From an uncultured Alphaproteobacteria bacterium (GTDB lineage Bacteria > Pseudomonadota > Alphaproteobacteria > Puniceispirillales > UBA1172), in assembly GCA_913056245.1 (NCBI GenBank), contig CAJXME010000080.1:1-6067 (forward strand): a DNA stretch of 6,067 bases. The letters are read 5' to 3'. This document shows positions 1 through 5,444 of the stretch, one piece after another. The notes under the pieces are model-generated. The model saw only the letters and a program-made list of their open reading frames with translations. It did not search any database and was not told the origin of the DNA. How positions within the stretch are numbered: the stretch's first letter is position 1; every line of letters begins with the position of its first letter. Made by a program: the position numbers and the translations under genes.

Positions 1-408
1 TACTATTTTATTAAATTGGGTGGCGCGATTTATTTGCTTTGGCTTGGGGGTAATTGTTTGCTTCAACCCAGAAAAGATATTTTCAAACAAAATTTAAGCG
101 CCAAGCGTATGTTGCGCGATGCCTTTTGGCAGGGAATGATGACCAATTTGCTTAACCCAAAGGTTGGCGTGTTTTATTTATCGTTCATTCCTCAATTTAT
201 CCCTAAAGGTGCTGATATTCCTGTCTATTTCTTTGGTCTTGCTGCCGTTCACGCAGGTTTAACATGGTTATGGTTGTTTGTTTTGATCATCGCGGCCAGT
301 ACAATAAAGCCATGGCTTAGTCGAGGCAAAACCATCTCAATGCTTGATCGTTTGACGGGTGGCGTTTTGATTGTTTTTGGATGTAAGGTTATTTTTTCAC
401 GAAACTAG
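1..408 (+). CDS. LysE/RhtB-family amino acid exporter, 5'-truncated by window edge
   Basis: The reading frame is open from base 1 and gives 135 residues starting YYFIKLGGAIYLLWLGG. The gene therefore begins upstream, and the TTG at 16 is only an internal codon. Proteins of this family are inner-membrane exporters of amino acids and derivatives such as homoserine, threonine or lysine, usually about 205 residues long, so roughly 70 N-terminal residues are missing. Seen in the sequence: the family-typical K-x-GGA-x-YL-x-x-LGG segment at the end of an N-terminal helix, then NLLNPKVGVFYLSFIPQF, which matches the conserved NxxNPK...FPQF block, followed by two hydrophobic spans (about residues 75-98 and 115-130 of the visible part). 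The substrate cannot be told from sequence. The downstream crotonase-family gene starts 60 bases later on the same strand, so co-transcription is possible. Confidence 0.88.
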   Translation, partial: YYFIKLGGAIYLLWLGGNCLLQPRKDIFKQNLSAKRMLRDAFWQGMMTNLLNPKVGVFYLSFIPQFIPKGADIPVYFFGLAAVHAGLTWLWLFVLIIAASTIKPWLSRGKTISMLDRLTGGVLIVFGCKVIFSRN

Positions 409-454
409 GCTCTAATCGTTTATAGTGTGGGTGCATCATTGGTCTTAAAAGATC

Positions 455-462
455 AAAAGGAG
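455..462 (+). promoter_or_regulatory. Ribosome binding site that fixes the crotonase-family gene start
   Basis: AAAAGGAG ends 6 bases before ATG 469. This strong Shine-Dalgarno match decides between that ATG and the upstream in-frame GTG at 427. Confidence 0.75.
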
Positions 463-468
463 CCTGTC

Positions 469-1275
469 ATGAGCCTTGCCGCCACCCGTTATGAAACCTT
501 GAGCGTTGAGATTGCCGATCATATCGCGACGATCACGCTGAACAGGCCCGGTCAATTGAACGCGCTTGACCATCAAATGGCCAAGGAATTGCTGGATGTC
601 GCCATTGCTTGTGATGAAGCCCCGTCTATTCGCGCGGTTATCATCACCGGGGCAGGGGATAAAGCCTTTTGCGCTGGCGGGGATTTGCATTCTTTCCATG
701 CCAAAGGTGAGGATATCGCCGCCCATCTTAAATTGGTCACCCATCTTCTGCACGCGGCCATTTCTCGGTTTAGCCGCATGGACGCGCCAGTGATTGCAGC
801 GGTGAATGGCGTGGCGGCGGGGGCAGGCCTGTCTTTTGTGGGATTCCCTGATTTGGCGATCGCGTCGGATCAATCGAGATTTATTTCCGCCTATACCGCC
901 TCGGGATTAACCCCTGATGGTTCTTCTACCTATTTTCTGCCGCGGATCATCGGCCAACGCCGTTACATGGAATTGGTCATGACCAACCGAATGTTGAGCG
1001 CAGATGAAGCCTTAGAATGGGGGTTGGTGAATAAAGTCACTGCCCATGACGATTTGATGGCCGAAACAAGGCAATGGGCTTTGTCCTTAGCCTCCGGCCC
1101 CACCAAAGCCTTTGGCCGGATTAAGCATATGGTGCATCAATCCTTTAACGCTTCGCTGGAAGGGCAAATGGAATTGGAAACGCAACTGATTGCGGAATCC
1201 GCCAAAACCAAAGATGGATTAGCGGGGGTGAATGCGTTTGTGAATAAGAAAAAACCATCATTTACCGGCGAATAA
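469..1275 (+). CDS. Enoyl-CoA hydratase/isomerase (crotonase) family protein, PaaG-like active site
   Basis: A 268-residue crotonase-superfamily protein, the usual length; the family acts on acyl-CoA thioesters in the cytoplasm. The ATG at 469 is chosen because AAAAGGAG (455-462) lies 6 bases before it. An earlier in-frame GTG at 427 would add 14 unconserved residues and lacks such a site. The CoA/oxyanion-hole segments are AFCAGGDL (residues 66-73) and NGVAAGAGLSF (113-123). When aligned by eye with rat mitochondrial enoyl-CoA hydratase, its two catalytic glutamates (E144, E164) fall on Ser122 and Tyr142 here. An Asp is present at 150 in GLTPDGSSTYFLPR, the position used by PaaG and other enoyl-CoA isomerases. 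I therefore infer a double-bond or ring isomerase (PaaG-like, or an uncharacterised enoyl-CoA isomerase) rather than a hydratase. No other phenylacetate-pathway gene is in view, so the pathway is open. Confidence 0.9.
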   Translation: MSLAATRYETLSVEIADHIATITLNRPGQLNALDHQMAKELLDVAIACDEAPSIRAVIITGAGDKAFCAGGDLHSFHAKGEDIAAHLKLVTHLLHAAISRFSRMDAPVIAAVNGVAAGAGLSFVGFPDLAIASDQSRFISAYTASGLTPDGSSTYFLPRIIGQRRYMELVMTNRMLSADEALEWGLVNKVTAHDDLMAETRQWALSLASGPTKAFGRIKHMVHQSFNASLEGQMELETQLIAESAKTKDGLAGVNAFVNKKKPSFTGE

Positions 1276-1296
1276 GAATTGGGTTTGTTCACTTGC

Positions 1297-1303
1297 TTTG
1301 AGG
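1297..1303 (+). promoter_or_regulatory. Ribosome binding site of the 36-aa membrane peptide gene
   Basis: TTTGAGG, with GAGG at 1300-1303, stands 7 bases before ATG 1311. It is the main nucleotide-level argument that the short frame is translated. Confidence 0.55.
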
Positions 1304-1310
1304 CCATTTG

Positions 1311-1421
1311 ATGCGAAAGATCATCTATCACCTAGCAAAAATGGTTGAATTCAGCGGAATGCTTTTGCTTGGCTTATCGGCGCTGTTTTGCGTTATCCTC
1401 ATTTTCATGCTGTTGTTCTAA
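1311..1421 (+). CDS. Small hypothetical single-span membrane peptide (36 aa)
   Basis: An ATG at 1311 opens 36 codons ending in TAA at 1419-1421. The product starts MRKIIYHLAKMVEFSGM and continues with a nearly unbroken hydrophobic run, from about residue 17 to the final F36 (LLLGLSALFCVILIFMLLF). It looks like a short basic N-terminus (R2, K3, H7, K10) followed by one membrane helix of about 20 residues, probably with the N-terminus in the cytoplasm by the positive-inside rule. TTTGAGG (1297-1303) sits 7 bases before the ATG, a convincing ribosome binding site. The gene lies in the 212-base gap between two + strand genes and overlaps neither. I recognise no family. It could be a regulatory or complex-stabilising small membrane protein, a toxin-like peptide, or a chance open frame. 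The start signal and composition make a real gene more likely than not. Confidence 0.55.
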   Translation: MRKIIYHLAKMVEFSGMLLLGLSALFCVILIFMLLF

Positions 1422-1449
1422 TGCAAAGATTTGTGCATGGTTTTTGCAT
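1421..1449 (+). repeat. Inverted repeat ATGCAAA/TTTGCAT in short intergenic gap
   Basis: ATGCAAA (1421-1427) is repeated in inverse orientation as TTTGCAT (1443-1449), with a third partial copy, TGCAT, at 1434-1438 between them. The first and middle copies can also pair (5 bp, 8-base loop) just before GGTTTTT, which would make a very weak terminator behind the small membrane peptide gene. The stems are short and AT-rich, so this may be chance. Confidence 0.25.
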
Positions 1450-1487
1450 AGACGATCTGAATTGATGTTTAATCGAGGTTGAGACCC

Positions 1488-1718
1488 ATGAGCAACGAAT
1501 TGACACAAGAAGAAAGACTGGTGGCAAAAGTCAAAAGCCTGTTGGCGGAATTTGACGATTACCAAAGCCCCATCATTCGGGCCGATGGCGATATTGTGAT
1601 CCCCCTTGACCCAATCTTGAAGAAAAATCGCGATGCCCAAAAGGGGCTTGCCGAAGCCATCAGCAGCATGATGAACGGCGATATGCGCCGCCGCCGCAGT
1701 TCCGCTTGGGTGGAATAA
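1488..1718 (+). CDS. Hypothetical protein, 76 aa, soluble
   Basis: The frame encodes MSNELTQEERLVAKVKSLLAEF and on to a C-terminal RRRRSSAWVE. The ATG at 1488 is preferred over the in-frame TTG at 1479 because GAGG (1475-1478) is 9 bases before the ATG and touches the TTG. Residues 6-22 look like an amphipathic helix. The stretch from about 28 to 47 (SPIIRADGDIVIPLDPILKK) looks like a short strand-rich unit, and 54-65 like another helix. The end is strongly basic (four consecutive Arg). There is no signal peptide and no membrane span. I do not recognise a family and assign no function. It follows the small membrane peptide gene by 66 bases and converges on metC with only 15 bases between stop codons. 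Its start signal and composition support a real gene. Confidence 0.7.
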   Translation: MSNELTQEERLVAKVKSLLAEFDDYQSPIIRADGDIVIPLDPILKKNRDAQKGLAEAISSMMNGDMRRRRSSAWVE

Positions 1719-1746
1719 AAAACCGCGCTTAAGTTAGGCTTTGCGC
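1717..1746 (-). terminator. Possible weak intrinsic terminator of metC
   Basis: Read on the - strand, GCGC (1746-1743), a short inner AAG/CTT stem with loop CCTAA, and GCGC (1728-1725) form an imperfect hairpin followed by GG and six T (1722-1717). The 5' arm lies inside the last codons of metC and the T-tract overlaps the stop codon of the convergent 76-aa gene. The stem is short and interrupted, so the call is tentative. Confidence 0.35.
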
Positions 1747-2891
1747 ATTTGCTCAAAGCCTTGCTCAATATCCGCGAGCAAATCATCAGTGTCTTCAACC
1801 CCCGCATAGATGCGGATCACCCGTCCATTGGGGCGCGCGGAAACACTGCGCTTGAATTGGCCTTCGCTGATCAGACTTTCAAACCCGCCCCAAGACGCGC
1901 CGATGCCAAATAATTTTAAGTTGTTCACCATGGCGTCGACAGCTGCATCAGCGATGCCAGCGTCCAGAATAAAACTAAACAAACCGCAAGAACCGGTGAA
2001 ATCACGCTTCCAAAGATGATGCTGAGGGTGGCTTTCAAGCCCGGGGTGGAGCATGCCCACGACTTCGGGTTGTTCTTCGATCCAGCGCGCCAACGCAAGG
2101 CCGTTTTGTTCCGATTGTTTCATGCGTAAAGGCATGGTGCGCAGGCCTCGCAAAGCCAAATAATGATCATCAGGGGCAACGCATAACCCGATATTAATCG
2201 CATAATTGCGGATCGCTTTGCCTACTTCGCCATTGCCGCCGACAAACCCGATGCTGACATCGGAATGGCCGGAGATATATTTGGTGCCGGCTTCGATGAC
2301 AATATCGATGCCATGGCCAAAAACATCATAATAAAGCGCCGTTCCCCAAGTGTTATCCGCCGCCACCAACGCGCCTTTGGCATGCGCCAAATCAACGATG
2401 CCTTTGGTGTCCTGCATTTCGAAGGTCAGGCTACCTGGTGTTTCAATATAAATAAGGCTGGTGTTTTTGGTGGTGAGACCTTCAAGGTCAGACACGGATG
2501 CGGTGGGGTCATAAAACACCGCCTCCACCCCGATCCGAGGCAAGACATTTTCAACAAACCGGCGGCCAGACCCATAGAGCGAATCTGGAAACAACGCCTG
2601 ATCGCCTGATTTCACCACCGCCAAAACGCCGGTGGTGATCGCCGCTAGTCCTGAAGGCACGGCGACAATGTCATCACAGCCGTATAAAGCCGCAACGGCT
2701 TTTTCCGTCGCCTCGCTGGTTGGCGTGCCAAGGCGACCATAATCATATTGCCCCCGGTGATTCCGATAATCATCAAGATTAGGCTTTAAGATGGTCGAAG
2801 TGTGATATACGGGCGGGTTGGGAATGCCATGATTGTCTTTGGGGTTGAGTCCCGCATGGGTGGCGATGGTATTTTTGCTGATTTTGGTCAT
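1734..2891 (-). CDS. metC: Cystathionine beta-lyase (MetC), PLP-dependent
   Basis: A 385-residue member of the Cys/Met-metabolism PLP enzyme family (gamma-family, fold type I). Cystathionine beta-lyase splits cystathionine into homocysteine, pyruvate and ammonia in the methionine pathway, in the cytoplasm, and is a tetramer in known cases. Visible landmarks: YGRLGTPT (residues 51-58, where Y51 and R53 contact the cofactor phosphate of the neighbouring subunit), SGLAA (80-84), ADNTW (178-182, with D179 binding the pyridine nitrogen and the W typical of MetC), the Schiff-base lysine K204 in EAGTKYISGHSD, SWGGFESL (333-340) and R360 for the substrate carboxylate. The DNTW and SWGGFES motifs resemble MetC more than MetB or gamma-lyases, though a related beta-lyase activity cannot be excluded. 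The start at 2891 gives the family-like MTKISKNTIATHAG. No strong ribosome binding site precedes it. It is divergent from aapJ. Confidence 0.93.
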   Translation of the reverse strand: MTKISKNTIATHAGLNPKDNHGIPNPPVYHTSTILKPNLDDYRNHRGQYDYGRLGTPTSEATEKAVAALYGCDDIVAVPSGLAAITTGVLAVVKSGDQALFPDSLYGSGRRFVENVLPRIGVEAVFYDPTASVSDLEGLTTKNTSLIYIETPGSLTFEMQDTKGIVDLAHAKGALVAADNTWGTALYYDVFGHGIDIVIEAGTKYISGHSDVSIGFVGGNGEVGKAIRNYAINIGLCVAPDDHYLALRGLRTMPLRMKQSEQNGLALARWIEEQPEVVGMLHPGLESHPQHHLWKRDFTGSCGLFSFILDAGIADAAVDAMVNNLKLFGIGASWGGFESLISEGQFKRSVSARPNGRVIRIYAGVEDTDDLLADIEQGFEQMRKA

Positions 2892-2920
2892 TGAGGTGTT
2901 ACCGTTAAGATTGATGCCTT

Positions 2921-2950
2921 ATAAAACATCATTTTTAGCCAAATGGTCAA
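2921..2950 (-). promoter_or_regulatory. metC: Possible metC promoter
   Basis: On the - strand, TTGACC (2950-2945) is followed after 18 bases by TTTTAT (2926-2921), a moderate sigma-70-like pair ending 29 bases before the metC start. An overlapping TATAAG would need a 21-base spacer. The match is only partial and AT-rich sequence produces such pairs by chance. Confidence 0.3.
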
Positions 2951-3050
2951 ATTGTTCTTTTCGGTACATTTCTTTCAAAAAAACCGAGGATTTCAACATT
3001 TATGGCTCATTTTTATGAAAATAATGAATTGTTATGATCACATTAGACTG

Positions 3051-3078
3051 TTGAATGTTTCGAATTTATCGCTATGTT
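3051..3078 (+). promoter_or_regulatory. aapJ: Candidate aapJ promoter
   Basis: TTGAAT (3051-3056) and TATGTT (3073-3078) are separated by 16 bases and resemble sigma-70 -35 and -10 elements. The predicted start of transcription would be near 3085, about 40 bases before the aapJ ATG. It is supported by its place immediately before the palindrome at 3088-3102, but the individual matches are modest (4 of 6 each). Confidence 0.4.
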
Positions 3079-3087
3079 AAGCATTAA

Positions 3088-3102
3088 TCTGGTTTGACCA
3101 GA
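3088..3102 (+). promoter_or_regulatory. FadR/GntR-type operator-like palindrome before aapJ
   Basis: TCTGGT-TTG-ACCAGA is a perfect palindrome with 6-bp arms and a 3-base centre. Regulators of the FadR subfamily of GntR commonly bind TNGTnnnACNA sites. As I recall, the E. coli FadR site at fadB has the same two half-sites with the same spacing. If the candidate promoter is right, the site lies at about +4 to +18, a typical position for a repressor. The cognate regulator is not in the window, so the link is inferred from the site alone. Confidence 0.5.
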
Positions 3103-3114
3103 GTTTAATTATCT

Positions 3115-3121
3115 AAGAGGG
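3115..3121 (+). promoter_or_regulatory. aapJ: Strong ribosome binding site of aapJ
   Basis: AAGAGGG ends 5 bases before ATG 3127. It is much stronger than the site of the downstream aapQ. An ATG at 3122 is out of frame and meets TGA after two codons, so it is not the start. Confidence 0.7.
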
Positions 3122-3126
3122 ATGAT

Positions 3127-4155
3127 ATGAAAAAAATTACTACTGCTCTCGTTGGCCTTGCTGGTGTTGCACTGGCATCCAACGCTCTTGCTGATGGCCA
3201 TGGTGGCTCAACCCTGAAACAAGTCCAAGATAAGGGCTTCATTCAGTGTGGTGTTTCCCAAGGTCTTCCAGGTTTCTCAAACGCTGACGATAGCGGCAAC
3301 TGGACCGGTCTGGATGTTGATTTCTGCCGCGCTGTTGCTGCGGCTGTTTTCGGTGATGCCAGCAAAGTGAAGTTCTCTCCACTTTCTGCTAAGCAGCGCT
3401 TTACCGCTCTGTCTTCAGGTGAAATTGACATTCTGTCACGCAACACCACCTGGACCATGACTCGCGACACGCAGCTGGGCCTGAACTTCGCTGGCGTGAA
3501 CTACTATGATGGTCAGGGCATGATGGTACCAAAGGCTCTGGGTGCGACTTCCGCGACCCAACTTGATGGCGCAAACATCTGCACCAACACCGGTACCACC
3601 ACCGAATTGAACATCACCGACTACTTCCGTCAAAACAATATGAGCTTTAACCTTGTTGCTTTTGAAAAAGCGGACGAAGTTGTGGCCGCTTACGACGCTG
3701 GCCGTTGTGACGTTTACACCACCGACCGTTCTGGTTTGGCTGCCCAGCGTGGCAAATTGACCAACCCAGACGCCCATGTTGTTCTTCCTGAAATCATTTC
3801 AAAAGAGCCACTTGGTCCTGTTGTTCGTCAAGGTGACGATCAGTGGTTCAACATTGTTCGTTGGTCTTTGAACGCGATGATCAACGCTGAAGAAATGGGC
3901 ATTACTTCTGCAAACGTGAAGAGCATGGCTTCTTCTGACAACCCATCCGTTAAGCGCCTGTTGGGTTCAGAAGGCAAGTTCGGTGAAGAACTCGGCATTT
4001 CCAACGACTGGGCAATGAATATCATTGCGCAAGTTGGTAACTATGGCGAAAGCTATGAAAAGCATGTTGGTGAGAACACACCACTGAAACTTGCTCGCGG
4101 CGTGAACGCCCTGTGGAGCAAGGGTGGTATCATGTACGCACCTCCAATCCGCTAA
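3127..4155 (+). CDS. aapJ: General L-amino acid ABC transporter, periplasmic binding protein AapJ
   Basis: A 342-residue type-3 solute-binding protein (SBP_bac_3), about the usual AapJ length. It captures L-amino acids of broad type in the periplasm and passes them to the AapQM permease. The signal peptide is clear: MKK, a hydrophobic core (residues 6-17), then SNALA with likely cleavage after A22, leaving a mature start DGHGG. Family landmarks: CGVSQGLPGFS (41-51), GLDVDFCRAVAAAVFGD (61-77), RNTTWTMTRD (105-114, with an Arg likely to hold the amino acid carboxylate), TNTGTTTELN (153-162), GRCDVYTTDRSGL (192-204, with D200 a likely amino-group ligand) and the C-terminal GGIMYAPPIR. Mature cysteines are C41, C67, C152 and C194. 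Codon choice (GCT, GGT, CGT, CTG, AAC) differs from its neighbours and suggests high expression. It is the first gene of the aap cluster, 70 bases before aapQ. Confidence 0.95.
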   Translation: MKKITTALVGLAGVALASNALADGHGGSTLKQVQDKGFIQCGVSQGLPGFSNADDSGNWTGLDVDFCRAVAAAVFGDASKVKFSPLSAKQRFTALSSGEIDILSRNTTWTMTRDTQLGLNFAGVNYYDGQGMMVPKALGATSATQLDGANICTNTGTTTELNITDYFRQNNMSFNLVAFEKADEVVAAYDAGRCDVYTTDRSGLAAQRGKLTNPDAHVVLPEIISKEPLGPVVRQGDDQWFNIVRWSLNAMINAEEMGITSANVKSMASSDNPSVKRLLGSEGKFGEELGISNDWAMNIIAQVGNYGESYEKHVGENTPLKLARGVNALWSKGGIMYAPPIR

Positions 4156-4174
4156 TTGAGCGATTGAACAACAT

Positions 4175-4205
4175 CATACAGCCTGACCAAAAGTCAGGCT
4201 GTATG
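4175..4205 (+). terminator. Perfect 13-bp hairpin between aapJ and aapQ (attenuator or mRNA stabiliser)
   Basis: CATACAGCCTGAC (4175-4187), loop CAAAA (4188-4192) and GTCAGGCTGTATG (4193-4205) form a fully matched stem of 13 bp starting 19 bases after the aapJ stop codon. No run of T follows (next bases TGTATAGAG), so it is not a classic intrinsic terminator. In binding-protein operons such hairpins after the first gene are known to protect the upstream message from 3' exonucleases or to cause partial termination, raising binding protein over permease. That role is inferred here. The structure itself is directly visible. Confidence 0.75.
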
Positions 4206-4225
4206 TGTATAGAGACCAGTAAGAT

Positions 4226-5443
4226 ATGACATCGAACAAATCCATTCTCTTAACCTTGATTTATGATGCCCGTTATCGAAGCATCACGTTTCAGGTTTTG
4301 TTATTGCTCGGTATCGTGCTCGGTTTCTGGTGGGTGTTTGATAACACGGTCACCAACCTCGCTGCCCAAGATAAAGGGGTGGGGTTCAGTTTTTTAAGCC
4401 AGACCTCTGGCTTCCAAATCGGTCAAACTCTAGGCACATGGATGTTTGACTATGAAGTTGGAAAATCTTCATATCTTGATGTTTATTATATCGGTATCGT
4501 CAACACTTTCGTGGTCGCGTTTTTTGGTGTTTTTGCGGCCACTGTTTTAGGCTTTACCCTTGGCATTATGCGCCTGTCGCAGAACTTTGTTTTTCGTGCG
4601 TTTTCAACGGTTTATATTGAAATTGGGCGGAATATTCCGCTCTTGGTGCAATTGTTCTTTTGGTATTTTGCGGTGCTTCGATCCTTGCCTTCGCGGCGGG
4701 AAAAGGTGGAATTGATCCCTGATGTGATGGGGGTGAATATCACGGGACTTTATGTTCCCCGGGCGATGCCGGAAGATGGATTTGCGCTGACGCTTTATGC
4801 TGTCATTATCGCCTTTATTATCACTTATTTCACCAGCCGCTGGGCGAAAAAACGCCAGCAAGATACGGGCAAAATTTTCCCCATGTTCTGGGCAGGGCTG
4901 GGCATTATCATCGGCTTGCCTTTGCTGGTGTTTTTAGCCACAGGATCGCCTTTGACCTGGGACTATCCGGTTTTCAAAGAAACAGGGCCGCTCTTAAAGC
5001 GAGGATATCAGGCTGAAAATGGGATGTTGGTGATCCCTGAAATGCTGGCCGTGTGGTTCGCGCTATCGGTCTATACGGCAGCGTTTATCGCTGAAATTGT
5101 GCGGGCTGGGATTGTCGCGGTGCCTAAAGGACAAACCGAAGCGTCATCGGCGCTCGGCATTAAAAAGAATCATGCCTTAAGGCTAGTGATTATTCCGCAA
5201 GCCATGCGGATCATCATTCCGCCGCTGACCTCCCAATATTTGAATTTGACGAAGAATTCATCCTTGGCGGTGGCCATCGCTTATCCGGAACTGGTTTCGG
5301 TTTTTGCAGGAACAGCGCTCAATCAGGTGGGGCGTGAAATTGAAATGATCTTTATGACCATGGCAGTTTATTTGACCTTTTCGATCGTCACGGCGATTTT
5401 CATGAATTGGTTCAACGCCCGAGTGAAATTGGTGGAGCGTTAA
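4226..5443 (+). CDS. aapQ: General L-amino acid ABC transporter permease AapQ
   Basis: A 405-residue inner-membrane permease of the HisM/GlnP type. It is long for that group (often 220-250) but normal for AapQ, which carries extra segments. It pairs with AapM to form the channel for amino acids delivered by AapJ. Visible: an N-terminal membrane helix (about 20-38), helices near 88-113, 135-153, 188-203, 220-238, 273-291, 345-362 and 373-394, and the cytoplasmic EAA loop TEASSALGIKKNHALRLVIIPQAMR (about 304-328, with the key Gly at 311) that docks on the ATPase. The loop is followed by the family-typical NLTKNSSLAVAIAYPEL (340-355). ATG 4226 has only weak purine-rich sequence before it (AGAGA 4211-4215, TAAGA nearer), unlike aapJ. 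The aapM start follows the stop after a single base. Confidence 0.95.
   Translation: MTSNKSILLTLIYDARYRSITFQVLLLLGIVLGFWWVFDNTVTNLAAQDKGVGFSFLSQTSGFQIGQTLGTWMFDYEVGKSSYLDVYYIGIVNTFVVAFFGVFAATVLGFTLGIMRLSQNFVFRAFSTVYIEIGRNIPLLVQLFFWYFAVLRSLPSRREKVELIPDVMGVNITGLYVPRAMPEDGFALTLYAVIIAFIITYFTSRWAKKRQQDTGKIFPMFWAGLGIIIGLPLLVFLATGSPLTWDYPVFKETGPLLKRGYQAENGMLVIPEMLAVWFALSVYTAAFIAEIVRAGIVAVPKGQTEASSALGIKKNHALRLVIIPQAMRIIIPPLTSQYLNLTKNSSLAVAIAYPELVSVFAGTALNQVGREIEMIFMTMAVYLTFSIVTAIFMNWFNARVKLVER
5433..5437 (+). promoter_or_regulatory. aapM: Ribosome binding site of aapM inside the aapQ end
   Basis: TGGAG lies in the last codons of aapQ, 7 bases before ATG 5445. Because the genes are separated by one base, translation of aapM is probably coupled to that of aapQ. 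Confidence 0.6.
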
Positions 5444-5444
5444 G

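Larger units (their letters stand above)
2892..3126. promoter_or_regulatory. Divergent AT-rich control region between metC and aapJ
   Basis: These 235 non-coding bases are clearly richer in A and T than the genes beside them and must hold the promoters of both metC (leftward) and aapJ (rightward). Seen within: a candidate aapJ promoter with a FadR/GntR-type palindrome, and a possible metC promoter. A loose inverted repeat TCGGT (2961-2965)/ACCGA (2983-2987) has a 17-base loop. I saw no sigma-54 (GG-N10-GC) element and no recognisable SAM riboswitch. The stretch from about 2990 to 3050 shows nothing further I can name. Confidence 0.7.

Noticed and set aside
427..468. Upstream GTG start for the crotonase-family gene
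   Set aside because: The strong AAAAGGAG points to ATG 469, and the extra 14 residues would place the ribosome binding site inside the gene without adding family sequence.
445..873. A 142-codon open frame on the - strand opposite the crotonase-family gene
   Set aside because: It is rich in Arg, His and Cys in the way of an antisense shadow, has no start signal or family resemblance, and lies wholly over a clear gene.
1444..1473. TTGCAT-18-TTTAAT as a promoter for the 76-aa gene
   Set aside because: Transcription would begin near 1480, after the ribosome binding site at 1475-1478, and the -35 match is poor.
2265..2609. A 114-codon + strand open frame inside metC
   Set aside because: It is fully antisense to conserved metC coding sequence, including the catalytic lysine region, and shows no family features of its own.
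2961..2987. Inverted repeat TCGGT/ACCGA in the metC-aapJ region
   Set aside because: The arms are only 5 bp with a 17-base loop, which is expected by chance in this length of sequence.
2892..2990. SAM-II riboswitch upstream of metC
   Set aside because: A GGCTAAAAA-like string on the - strand caught the eye, but I could not form the pseudoknot stems of the family around it.
3122..3130. A two-codon upstream frame (ATG ATA TGA) overlapping the aapJ start
   Set aside because: It is too close to the ribosome binding site to be used and ATG 3127 has the proper spacing and signal peptide.
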